Shown one piece after another: positions 16,544 through 24,106 of a stretch of DNA of 64,000 bases (positions are counted from its first letter, which is position 1; the number at the start of each line of letters is the position of its first letter). The stretch covers positions 20,568-84,567 of the forward strand of contig JBEIQE010000011.1 in assembly GCA_040376705.1 (NCBI GenBank), in the 5' to 3' direction. The notes under the pieces are model-generated. The model made no database searches. It was not told the DNA's origin and saw nothing but the letters and a program-made list of their open reading frames with translations. Source of the stretch: JBEIQE01 sp040376705. Its GTDB lineage: Bacteria; Pseudomonadota; Alphaproteobacteria; UBA2400. The translations under genes were made by a program, and so were the position numbers.

Positions 16544-18220
16544 ATGCGCACTATCAAACAACGCCTCTTCGGTCTGGCCATTATGATTGTTGTCGTCTGC
16601 GGCGGTGCGCTGGGGGTCAGTTACTACGAATCTCAGTTCATGCTGCGCATGGACAAGACGCAGGACAATGAATTCAAACAGCTTAATGCCGTGAGCAAGG
16701 CCCAGGTCTCGCTGCGCAACCTGCTGCTCGCTGCCATGGACGCGATTGTAGATAAAGAGAGCGGCGTGATCGATCCTGAACTTAAAAAAGAAATGGCCGA
16801 TAGCGATGCTGTGATTGATGAGCAGATCAAAATCCTGGAAGAGCTGGCCGAGGGACCAGAAGAAAAAGCCCCGCTGGAAGTGATCAAAACCGAATACGAG
16901 AAAATCGCCCCCATGCTGGTGGACCTTGAGAAAGCCATTACCTTTAGAGCAGGCGACGATACCTTTGCCCATCTCGATGACATCATCGATGGTAAGGGCG
17001 GCGAAGTTGGCGAACAGTTCGATAAACTGCGCGATATAATTGAAGAAGATTACTTTGACGCAGCCAAAATGATGACAGCGACCCTGCATGAATCGCTTGA
17101 ACTCAATATGGCCATTCTTGGCGCTTCGTCTGTTGTCTTCTGCTTACTTATTATCATGTTTGGCCGCAGCCTGCTGCGTGGCCTGAACGGTCTGGGCGCG
17201 GCTATGGCCGAGCTGGCCCGTGGTAACCTCTCAACCGAAGTGCCTGGCCTCGAGCTTAAGAACGAGCTGGGTGCTATGGCGCAGCATGTACAGTTCTTCA
17301 AGCGCTCACTGCTCGATCAGGAGCGCATGCGTGAAGAGCAGGAACAAAGCAAGCGTCTGGCCGAGGTCGAGAAAAAGAAGGCCATGCAGAAGATGGCCAG
17401 CGACTTCGAAGCTGCCGTGTCGGGTATTGTCAGCACGGTTGCTGAGTCGTCAGTACAGATGAAGTCCTTCGCGCAGTCCCTCACCAGCACCGCCGAAGCT
17501 GCCAACCACCGGGCCAGCAGCGTGGCTGCTGCATCTGAGGAGGCTGCTGCCAACGTCTCAACCGTGGCTGCTGCAACTGAAGAGCTGAGTGCTTCGATCA
17601 GCGAGATCTCACGTCAGGTGTCTGACTCGAGTACCACAGCCGGTAATGCTGTAACCGAGGCACGCAACACCAATAAGACAGTTACCAGCATGGCCGATGC
17701 CGCCAACAAGATTGGCGAGGTTGTGCAGCTGATTTCGGAAATTGCCAACCAGACCAACCTCTTGGCACTCAACGCCACCATCGAGGCGGCGCGTGCAGGC
17801 GAGGCTGGTAAGGGCTTTGCAGTTGTGGCCAGCGAAGTGAAGAATCTCGCAGCCCAAACCGCCAAAGCGACCGAAGATATTACGCTACAAATCTCGGGCA
17901 TGCAGAGTGTGGCGAGTGAAGCTGTTAAAGCCATTCAAGGCATCGGCAGCACAATTGAAAAGATCAACAACATCTCAACCGCCATTGCAGCTGCGGTTGA
18001 AGAGCAGGGCTCAGCTACAGCCGAAATCTCGCGCAACGTGCAGGAAGCTGCCGCCGGCACCAAGGATGTATCCGAGAACATTGGCGGCGTAACCCAGGCC
18101 GCAAGTGAAACCGGTCAGGTTGCCGAGCAGGTGTTGCATGCCGCCAGCGCGCTTGAGACGGAATCAACCCGCCTCAAGAGCGAAGTGGCAAAGTTCATCG
18201 CCACGGTAAGAGCCGCATAA
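16544..18220 (+). CDS. Transmembrane chemoreceptor with four-helix-bundle-like sensor
   Basis: The 558-residue receptor has a first transmembrane helix at about 10-26 and an all-helical, charged periplasmic region to about 190. A second helix (MAILGASSVVFCLLIIMF), HAMP (LGAAMAELARGNLSTEV) and a signalling domain almost identical to that of the preceding receptor follow. The sensor looks like a 4HB-MCP type, but the match is by pattern only. The start has AGGT upstream. It follows the dCache receptor with its own 260-bp leader region. It converges directly with dnaQ, whose stop lies at the next base, and no terminator is evident between them. Confidence 0.93.
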   Translation: MRTIKQRLFGLAIMIVVVCGGALGVSYYESQFMLRMDKTQDNEFKQLNAVSKAQVSLRNLLLAAMDAIVDKESGVIDPELKKEMADSDAVIDEQIKILEELAEGPEEKAPLEVIKTEYEKIAPMLVDLEKAITFRAGDDTFAHLDDIIDGKGGEVGEQFDKLRDIIEEDYFDAAKMMTATLHESLELNMAILGASSVVFCLLIIMFGRSLLRGLNGLGAAMAELARGNLSTEVPGLELKNELGAMAQHVQFFKRSLLDQERMREEQEQSKRLAEVEKKKAMQKMASDFEAAVSGIVSTVAESSVQMKSFAQSLTSTAEAANHRASSVAAASEEAAANVSTVAAATEELSASISEISRQVSDSSTTAGNAVTEARNTNKTVTSMADAANKIGEVVQLISEIANQTNLLALNATIEAARAGEAGKGFAVVASEVKNLAAQTAKATEDITLQISGMQSVASEAVKAIQGIGSTIEKINNISTAIAAAVEEQGSATAEISRNVQEAAAGTKDVSENIGGVTQAASETGQVAEQVLHAASALETESTRLKSEVAKFIATVRAA

Positions 18221-18901
18221 TCAGAACTTGTTCCACAGCGGGTCTTTAAGCTGCTTGAGGAATTCTGCATGCGCGGCCGCTTCATCGGGCAGCGGCTCAA
18301 ACACACGAACCTCGCGCTGCTGGCGCACGCGTAGTGTATCGTTACCCTGCCCATCGCTGGTGATATCGCCAAGGCTCAAACCCTGCTGACGCCCACCGCG
18401 CAATTCAAGATAGACCTCGGCCAGCAACTCGGCGTCGAGTAACGCGCCGTGGAGTTTGCGGTTTGAATTATCGATATTAAATCGCTTACACAAAGCATCC
18501 AGCGAGGCAGGTGCGCCGGGGGCCTGACGCCTTGCTAAGCCTAATGTATCCACCACGCGTGATGGATCAATCGGCTTGTAGCCGCACTGGCCCATCTCCC
18601 AGTTGATGAACTTCATATCAAAGCTGGCGTTATGCGCGACGATGATGGAATCGCCAATAAACTCATGAAACGCATCGGCAATAGCAATGAAGGTTGGTTT
18701 GTCTTTCACAAACTCGTTGGTAATGCCGTGCACGGCGATGGCACCCGCCGGAATTTCGCGCTCGGGATTAATATACTGATGATATGTGCGGCCTGTGGGC
18801 ACGAGGTTCTCGACCTCAACACAACCAATTTCGACAATACGGTCGCCCATCAACGGGTCCATGCCGGTGGTCTCGGTATCCAGAATAATTTCGCGTTTCA
18901 T
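18221..18901 (-). CDS. dnaQ: DNA polymerase III epsilon subunit (3'-5' proofreading exonuclease)
   Basis: The 226-residue protein has all three exonuclease motifs of DnaQ: ILDTETTG (ExoI), VAHNASFD (ExoII) and LHGALLDAELLAEVYL (ExoIII with His and Asp). It proofreads during chromosome replication within the Pol III core. ATG at 18901, giving MKREIILDTETTG, is preferred over an upstream TTG. It lies in the block dnaQ-coaE-aroE-ppsR that commonly flanks oriC in alphaproteobacteria, all read away from the origin. Confidence 0.97.
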   Translation of the reverse strand: MKREIILDTETTGMDPLMGDRIVEIGCVEVENLVPTGRTYHQYINPEREIPAGAIAVHGITNEFVKDKPTFIAIADAFHEFIGDSIIVAHNASFDMKFINWEMGQCGYKPIDPSRVVDTLGLARRQAPGAPASLDALCKRFNIDNSNRKLHGALLDAELLAEVYLELRGGRQQGLSLGDITSDGQGNDTLRVRQQREVRVFEPLPDEAAAHAEFLKQLKDPLWNKF

Positions 18902-18937
18902 AGTCTTACCCAAAAAAGAACAGCCGCCACGCCAACC

Positions 18938-19552
18938 CTATTCTTTTTTGGGTTGGGCAGCCGCCAGCGCTAAGGCTTTATCTAGCGCGCGCTGCAGGAA
19001 AAAGCGACTGATGGTATGGCCAAAACCGGTATAAATAACGGCATCTGCCCGCTTGCGCTTCTCGGCATCCGGCATCTGCCGCGCCAGCACCGCGTTAAGT
19101 TTCTCTTCGGTTATACCAAAGCGCTTCATGACACGGCGGCGCTGGATCCAGGCGGGCGCTGATACCACCCATACCTGATCGCAGTCTTTATCGCGGCCGA
19201 TTTCGTAGAGCAGGGGAATATCCAAAACCACCAGCGGGGTGCCGCGCGCGCGGTGCTGCTCGGCCCAGCGGATTGAGTCATCACGCACCAGCGGGTGCAA
19301 TATCGCCTCGAGCTTGGCCAGCTCGGCGGGCTTGCCAAAAACAGCCTTGCCCAACAGTTGCCGGTCAATAATGCCGTTTTTCACTACGCCGGGGAATGTC
19401 TCGGTTACTGCAGCAACCGCAGCGCCCCCCGGGCCCATGAGGTTATGCACTTCGGTATCCGCCTCATGCACAGGAATGCCCTGACGCTTGAGATAATTGG
19501 CGGCCGTGGTTTTACCCATGCCGATCGAGCCGGTCAGTCCGATGATGATCAT
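18938..19552 (-). CDS. coaE: Dephospho-CoA kinase
   Basis: CoaE phosphorylates the ribose 3'-OH of dephospho-CoA, the last step of coenzyme A synthesis. The 204-residue protein starts MIIIGLTGSIGMGKTTAANY with the P-loop GSIGMGKTT. It has the family features HEADTEVHNLMGPGG and VVLDIPLLYE. Its start overlaps the aroE stop by four bases (ATGA), so it is translationally coupled to aroE. Confidence 0.97.
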   Translation of the reverse strand: MIIIGLTGSIGMGKTTAANYLKRQGIPVHEADTEVHNLMGPGGAAVAAVTETFPGVVKNGIIDRQLLGKAVFGKPAELAKLEAILHPLVRDDSIRWAEQHRARGTPLVVLDIPLLYEIGRDKDCDQVWVVSAPAWIQRRRVMKRFGITEEKLNAVLARQMPDAEKRKRADAVIYTGFGHTISRFFLQRALDKALALAAAQPKKE

Positions 19553-20373
19553 TTAAGCATGGCCTCCAGCAACGCCTTCTGTTCGGGCATAACATGCGGC
19601 GTCTGGCCAAACCAGTAGGTAAAGCCCGGCACCGCCTGATGCAGCAACATACCAAGACCATTAAACGCCACATTGCCGCGCTCGCGAGCGGCCTTCACCA
19701 GCCATGTCTCGTAAGGGTTATAGACAAGGTCGTATACCACGGCCTCTTTCGCCAGCTCATCCAGCGATAAATCAAGCGGGGCTTGCCCACTCATACCGAG
19801 CAGGGTTGTGTTCACCAATAGACCGGCCTGGCTAAGCAGATGCCCGGCCGTGTTCCAGTCGTGCAGACGAGCGGGCACCTTCAGGTCCTGCGCCAGCTGG
19901 GCCGCATTATCACGCGTGCGGTTAACAATATGAATGACCGGCACACCCGCGCCATACAGACTATCAATCACCGCACGGGCCGCACCACCAGCACCCAGCA
20001 CGACTGCAGGTTTGTTGCGCTGCCAGTTGGAGGCTGCTTCCTCAAGCGCAGTGGTAAAGCCATAGCCATCGGTATTATCGCCAAACAGGCTGCCGTCATC
20101 ACGCACCACAATGGTATTTACGGCACCGATACGCGCCGCATTCGGGCTCAGCTCCTGCAGCAAGGGAATAACCGCCTGCTTGTGCGGTACGGTTACATTA
20201 ATGCCCTTAAATCCGTTAGTTACGAGCGACGTGATAAACTCCGGCAGTTTATCCGGCTCAACCGGAATAGCCTCATAGCTGCCTTCGATACCATAATGCT
20301 TCAGCCACCAGCCATGCAGATGCGGTGAGAGAGAATGTTTGATCGGCCAACCAATAACACCAGCTTTTATCAT
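19549..20373 (-). CDS. aroE: Shikimate dehydrogenase
   Basis: AroE reduces 3-dehydroshikimate to shikimate with NADPH in aromatic amino acid synthesis. The 274-residue protein has the substrate-binding VIGWPIKHSLSPHLH, the catalytic Lys in NVTVPHKQAV, the cofactor loop VLGAGGAARAVIDSL and the NRT motif. Both its start and its stop overlap neighbours in ATGA junctions (with ppsR and coaE), indicating one operon. Confidence 0.98.
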   Translation of the reverse strand: MIKAGVIGWPIKHSLSPHLHGWWLKHYGIEGSYEAIPVEPDKLPEFITSLVTNGFKGINVTVPHKQAVIPLLQELSPNAARIGAVNTIVVRDDGSLFGDNTDGYGFTTALEEAASNWQRNKPAVVLGAGGAARAVIDSLYGAGVPVIHIVNRTRDNAAQLAQDLKVPARLHDWNTAGHLLSQAGLLVNTTLLGMSGQAPLDLSLDELAKEAVVYDLVYNPYETWLVKAARERGNVAFNGLGMLLHQAVPGFTYWFGQTPHVMPEQKALLEAMLK

Positions 20374-21209
20374 AGAGCACCTTCACGTTTACGCTCGGCC
20401 AGAAGTGAGGCCACTTCGGCTGCAGTTTCTTCAATAGCACGGCGCGAAACATCTATCACTGGCCAGCCGTGTTTGGAGAACAGGCGGCGGGCTTCGGTAA
20501 TCTCGCTACGTACCTGCTCGATATCTATATAGTCGGTCTCATTACCCTCGTTCATCTCGCGTAGGCGCGTGCGGCGCAATTCAACCAGCTGCTCGGGGTT
20601 ATTGGTCAGGCCCACGATGAGCGGATGGGTCATCTCCTCAAACCCATCCGGCAGGGTAAAGCCCGGCACTAACGGAATATTGGCCGCCTTAATGCCGCGA
20701 TTGGCCAGATAAAGGCAGGTTGGGGTTTTGGATGTGCGCGAAACGCCAAGCAGAATGACATCTGCATCCTTCAGGTTCCAGTTGTTCTGGCCATCGTCGT
20801 GCGCGAGGGCATATTCCATGGCCTCAATACGCTTGAAGTACTCGGCGTCCAAAGCATGCTGGCGGCCGGGCTGGCTTTTGAAATCCACTCCCAGATGCGC
20901 GGTCATGGCGTTTAAAACCGGATCGAGCACCGCCACACAAGGCAGTTGTAATTGCCAGCAGGCATCCTGCAGGGCTTGGCGTAACTCACGGTCAACCAGG
21001 GTGAAGAGGACAAGACCGGGCAAGCGGCGTACCTCTTCCATCACCTTCTCGAGCTGGAGTGGTGAGCGCACCATGTTCCAGCTGTACTCACTTACCTCGA
21101 TATCCTCAAACTGCACCAAACAGGCACGCGCCACCCCGGACACAGTCTCGCCGGTCGAGTCGGATACGAGGTGCAGATTAAGCTTACGCACTATCTTACC
21201 TTGGGTCAT
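20370..21209 (-). CDS. ppsR: Pyruvate,phosphate dikinase / PEP synthase regulatory protein (DUF299)
   Basis: The 279-residue protein belongs to the bifunctional kinase/pyrophosphorylase family that inactivates and reactivates PEP synthase or pyruvate,phosphate dikinase by threonine phosphorylation. Signatures are LHLVSDSTGETV at the N-terminus and the P-loop-like LLGVSRTSKTPTCLYLA. Which dikinase it controls cannot be told here. It is the first gene left of the proposed origin and starts the ppsR-aroE-coaE-dnaQ run. Confidence 0.95.
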   Translation of the reverse strand: MTQGKIVRKLNLHLVSDSTGETVSGVARACLVQFEDIEVSEYSWNMVRSPLQLEKVMEEVRRLPGLVLFTLVDRELRQALQDACWQLQLPCVAVLDPVLNAMTAHLGVDFKSQPGRQHALDAEYFKRIEAMEYALAHDDGQNNWNLKDADVILLGVSRTSKTPTCLYLANRGIKAANIPLVPGFTLPDGFEEMTHPLIVGLTNNPEQLVELRRTRLREMNEGNETDYIDIEQVRSEITEARRLFSKHGWPVIDVSRRAIEETAAEVASLLAERKREGAL

Positions 21210-21237
21210 GGCTATTCACACACATGGTCTGACAGAT

Positions 21238-21246
21238 TGTGCATAA
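21238..21246 (-). promoter_or_regulatory. DnaA box
   Basis: The reverse complement is TTATGCACA, matching TTATNCACA exactly. It lies 28 bp upstream of the ppsR start inside the origin region. Confidence 0.75.
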
Positions 21247-21302
21247 GTTCGCCTGTTTGCCGAGACTCGATTTTCATACACGTTGACCCCAAAACTGTGT
21301 CT

Positions 21303-21419
21303 GGAGTCTTTAGACACTCTCCTCAGATGGCGTGTTAGAGTCGCCCCTGTGCAAGACTCCGTACTCACTCACACAGGGACTCCGCAAGAATCACGGAGTC
21401 CGTTAACATTGCCGGAGTC
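21303..21419. repeat. Cluster of GGAGTC / GACTCC repeats in oriC
   Basis: Six copies of a short motif occur in both orientations within about 117 bp: GGAGTC at 21303, 21395 and 21414, AGAGTC at 21337, and GACTCC at 21355 and 21378. Three are extended to CGGAGTC or GACTCCG. They lie just before the strong DnaA box and may be an accessory protein-binding array. Confidence 0.7.
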
Positions 21420-21428
21420 TGTGGATAA
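21420..21428 (-). promoter_or_regulatory. Consensus DnaA box
   Basis: TGTGGATAA is the exact reverse complement of the strong DnaA box TTATCCACA. It is placed about 38 bp before the CTA repeat. Confidence 0.82.
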
Positions 21429-21443
21429 AAAGCAGGCGCTTTT

Positions 21444-21513
21444 TTATCCCCATAATTCCACCCACCTACTACTACTATTTTATATATAAATATGATTCAT
21501 ATATAACAGTATA
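21444..21513. promoter_or_regulatory. Likely origin unwinding element: weak DnaA box, CTA trios, A+T-rich stretch
   Basis: TTATCCCCA (one mismatch to a DnaA box) is followed by CCTACTACTACTATTTT and then a long A+T-rich run (21478-21513). Four CTA triplets on this strand are TAG triplets on the other, the pattern of DnaA-trio elements that direct DnaA onto single-stranded DNA in bacterial origins. The order of box, triplets and A+T-rich DNA fits a basal unwinding system. Confidence 0.7.
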
Positions 21514-21586
21514 ACTCCGAAGAACCCTGAGGCTTTCCCCTGAAATTGCGCTGGACTGCGCTGCAGTTACGTTTCATAACACTCGC

Positions 21587-22594
21587 ATGAAACCACTTCT
21601 GCGCGCACTTGCAGGCGAAATTGTTACGCCCCCTCCCGTCTGGCTGATGCGTCAGGCTGGCCGTTTCCTGCCCGAATATCAGGAAGTTCGCGCTAAAGCG
21701 GGTGGTTTCCTCAACCTGGTTTATAATCCCGATCTGGCTGCCGAAGTAACCCTGCAACCGGTCAGGCGGTTTGGCATGGATGCCGCCATCCTGTTCAGCG
21801 ATATCCTCGTGGTGCCGCAAATGCTTGGTCAGCAGCTGGAGTTTGTGGAAGGTGAAGGCCCCAAGCTGGGCCCGCTTGATATCAACACGCTCAAGCAAAG
21901 CGGCTTTGAAGAAATTGCCAGCCCCGTATGGGAAACCGTCAAGCGAGTGAAAGCTCAGTTGCCGGATGAGTGCGCGCTGATCGGCTTTGCCGGCAGCCCA
22001 TGGACGGTGGCCTGCTACATGATCGAGGGTGGCGGCAGCGATACGTTCGACAACGCCCGCCAGTTTGCCCGCTCACGCCCGGCTGATTTCGAAAAGCTGA
22101 TCGATAGAATTATCAACGCCACGCTGTTCTACCTCGAAGGGCAGATCGAAGCGGGGGCTGAGGTCATCCAGCTGTTCGATAGCTGGGCCGGTAAATGTGA
22201 TAATTTCCAGCGTTGGGTAACCGAGCCGACGGCAGCGCTGGTAATGATCCTTAAATCCAAATATCCGAAGATTCCGATCATCGGTTTCCCGCGTATGGCC
22301 AGCCAGCAGCATTTAAGCACGTATGGCGTCTACTCAGGCGTAAATGCGATTGGCCTTGATACAACCGCTGATCTCGACTGGGCCACTGCCTCATTGGCCA
22401 AGCGCACCACGCTACAGGGTAACCTCGACCCGCAGCTGCTGATCAAAGGCGGCGATGAAATGAAGGCCGCCACAGCCAAGATTCTTGACTATGCCAAGCA
22501 GCGCCCGTGGATCTTCAATCTCGGCCATGGCGTAGATAAAACCACCCCGCCTGAGCATGTGGCCCAGCTGGTGGCACAAATCCGCGCGGGCTAA
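21587..22594 (+). CDS. hemE: Uroporphyrinogen decarboxylase
   Basis: HemE decarboxylates uroporphyrinogen III to coproporphyrinogen III in haem synthesis. The 335-residue protein has the family signatures PVWLMRQAGRFLPEY near the N-terminus and GFAGSPWTVACYMIEGGGS. It is the first gene to the right of the proposed origin, as in many alphaproteobacteria. It converges with a small unknown gene with only eight bases between them. Confidence 0.98.
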   Translation: MKPLLRALAGEIVTPPPVWLMRQAGRFLPEYQEVRAKAGGFLNLVYNPDLAAEVTLQPVRRFGMDAAILFSDILVVPQMLGQQLEFVEGEGPKLGPLDINTLKQSGFEEIASPVWETVKRVKAQLPDECALIGFAGSPWTVACYMIEGGGSDTFDNARQFARSRPADFEKLIDRIINATLFYLEGQIEAGAEVIQLFDSWAGKCDNFQRWVTEPTAALVMILKSKYPKIPIIGFPRMASQQHLSTYGVYSGVNAIGLDTTADLDWATASLAKRTTLQGNLDPQLLIKGGDEMKAATAKILDYAKQRPWIFNLGHGVDKTTPPEHVAQLVAQIRAG

Positions 22595-22602
22595 GCCAGG
22601 TC

Positions 22603-22989
22603 TTAAACAAAGGTATTTATTGAGCGGCGCAACGCCATTTGCAGATGGTAGCCTATGCCCTTAGGGTGTGCGGCTAAAGTCTGCTTATAGGCAGCATCCC
22701 ACTCAGCCAGCCAGTTTTTATCTGTGGTATCGAGTTTGCAGTCTATTTGACATACATATCCGCTGATGCTGACCAGTGGCATACGCAACATCAGGGGTTT
22801 GCCATCACGTTCAATTGCATAATCCCAACCATCCTTGCTGATGCTGGCGGTAAACAGCCCAACAGTAAACTTCTGCCCCTGTTCAAAACAACCACGGCTA
22901 TGCAGCTCGAAAATCTGGTTGCCCAAGCGATCGCAAAGGTCGTTCTCCGACAACTGGCGCTTGCCAAGGTTATTGAAAATTCCGAACAT
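22603..22989 (-). CDS. Small cytoplasmic protein of unknown function
   Basis: This 128-residue protein has no transmembrane segment or signal peptide and is not recognised. I chose the second of two adjacent ATG codons (22989), because GGAG lies seven bases upstream. It begins MFGIFNN, the same first seven residues as the BdlA-like receptor at 12408; whether this is meaningful is unclear. Three cysteines are present (DLCDRL, RGCFEQ and the VCQIDC region). It is divergent from the gene at 23153 across a region holding an 18-bp palindrome. Confidence 0.6.
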   Translation of the reverse strand: MFGIFNNLGKRQLSENDLCDRLGNQIFELHSRGCFEQGQKFTVGLFTASISKDGWDYAIERDGKPLMLRMPLVSISGYVCQIDCKLDTTDKNWLAEWDAAYKQTLAAHPKGIGYHLQMALRRSINTFV

Positions 22990-23065
22990 CATGACGCTCC
23001 GTTTTGAATGGGGGCGCACACTAGCGAAAGCGGGATGGAGAGTTCAACGAGATTCAATGAGCTAA

Positions 23066-23083
23066 AGGTTAATATATTAACCT
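23066..23083. promoter_or_regulatory. 18-bp perfect palindrome, candidate operator
   Basis: AGGTTAATATATTAACCT is its own reverse complement. It lies between divergent genes at 22989 and 23153, where an operator for either would be expected. It also contains TTAA boxes, but with a 4-base rather than 7-base spacing. Confidence 0.45.
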
Positions 23084-23152
23084 AAATGACGGGTTGAAAT
23101 AGCTTGGGCTAATTTGTTAAGGTCGGTCACTTTTAAAAAACATGAGATATCA

Positions 23153-24055
23153 ATGACTGCCACCAACACGTTTAACCAAGGCCCTGCCTTCCTGTCACAA
23201 AACGGGGTGACTTGGGCTGAACGTGTTGTTAAGGCCGATCATGTCTGGCAGCAGATTGAAGCCATGCTTAAGGCAGGCGGTCATGAACTGCCCGCAATTC
23301 CACGTCGCCCTGATGTTCGCCTGATTATCGAGAATACATCTGGTAACGAAATCCAGTTTTATAACCCGGGCGATCATTCAATGAGCAAGCCTGAAATCAT
23401 CCCGGCAAACGGTGATAAGAAAGCTGTGATGGTGATGGTGGCTGGCGATACCTTGCTACAGCAGGTGGATAATGCAGCAACCCTTTTCAATACATATAAT
23501 CTTGCCAGTAGTGGTTTGTCGCCAGCGTTTTTGAACGACTTGCAGATTGGAAAGCTTACACATGATCCGCGCCGTTTAATTAGCGAAGCTTATGGTCCAG
23601 CTCCCTTTGTTGAGCAGGTGAGCAAGCTGGTTACAGTAAGCTGGCCGCAGGATAATGGTGCCTCTGAACTGGTGGTTAATCCTCAGGTAGGGGCCAGCGC
23701 TGCGTTTGGCGTAAGAGCCGCAACCAAAGAACAGGCGTTTCTGGCTGACTTCCCGATTTTTGTAAAAGGTACAACTACTACACCTGAGCGGGTTGAGAGC
23801 GATGGCATGGTTGTCGCTTTGGAGCACGACTGGCAAACCAAGATTGTGAAAACACGCCCTATTGCTCCCTCTATAGCCAAGGGTTTTTATGGCACCTATT
23901 ACAACAATCTTCCGATTGTAACGGTGGACCCGGACGGTACCGTGCATCAGATCAATCTGCGTAACGGTACAATTTTGAAACCGGCTGAACCGGTGCAAAC
24001 CAAGCGCAGAGGGGCGCGGGTCAGCCGCACATCTACGCCTAATAAACCTGCTTAA
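23153..24055 (+). CDS. Protein of unknown function between hemE and hemH
   Basis: This 300-residue protein is not recognised. It has no signal peptide or membrane helix. The N-terminal part contains an acidic and hydrophobic region followed by beta-rich sequence. The C-terminal part has a YYNNLPIVTVDPDGTVHQINLRNG segment and a basic, disordered tail (QTKRRGARVSRTSTPNKPA). The ATG at 23153 has GAGAT upstream; a TTG at 23114 is less likely. Its base composition is slightly more A+T-rich than the haem genes around it, and it interrupts the usual hemE-hemH order. A role in haem synthesis is not supported by the sequence. Confidence 0.65.
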   Translation: MTATNTFNQGPAFLSQNGVTWAERVVKADHVWQQIEAMLKAGGHELPAIPRRPDVRLIIENTSGNEIQFYNPGDHSMSKPEIIPANGDKKAVMVMVAGDTLLQQVDNAATLFNTYNLASSGLSPAFLNDLQIGKLTHDPRRLISEAYGPAPFVEQVSKLVTVSWPQDNGASELVVNPQVGASAAFGVRAATKEQAFLADFPIFVKGTTTTPERVESDGMVVALEHDWQTKIVKTRPIAPSIAKGFYGTYYNNLPIVTVDPDGTVHQINLRNGTILKPAEPVQTKRRGARVSRTSTPNKPA

Positions 24056-24106
24056 GGGGCCCACACAGGGCTGGACTTTTAGCGGCTTTCGTCCATTTAT
24101 CTCGCC

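Larger units (their letters stand above)
21210..21586. other. oriC: Predicted chromosomal replication origin (oriC) between ppsR and hemE
   Basis: This 377-bp non-coding gap sits in the standard alphaproteobacterial origin position. It holds DnaA boxes TGTGCATAA (21238) and TGTGGATAA (21420), near-matches CTATTCACA (21212) and TTATCCCCA (21444), and a cluster of GGAGTC/GACTCC repeats (21303-21419). A CTA-trinucleotide run (21466-21477) resembling DnaA-trios lies directly before a very A+T-rich stretch (21478-21513). Flanking housekeeping genes are read away from it on both sides. Confidence 0.85.
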
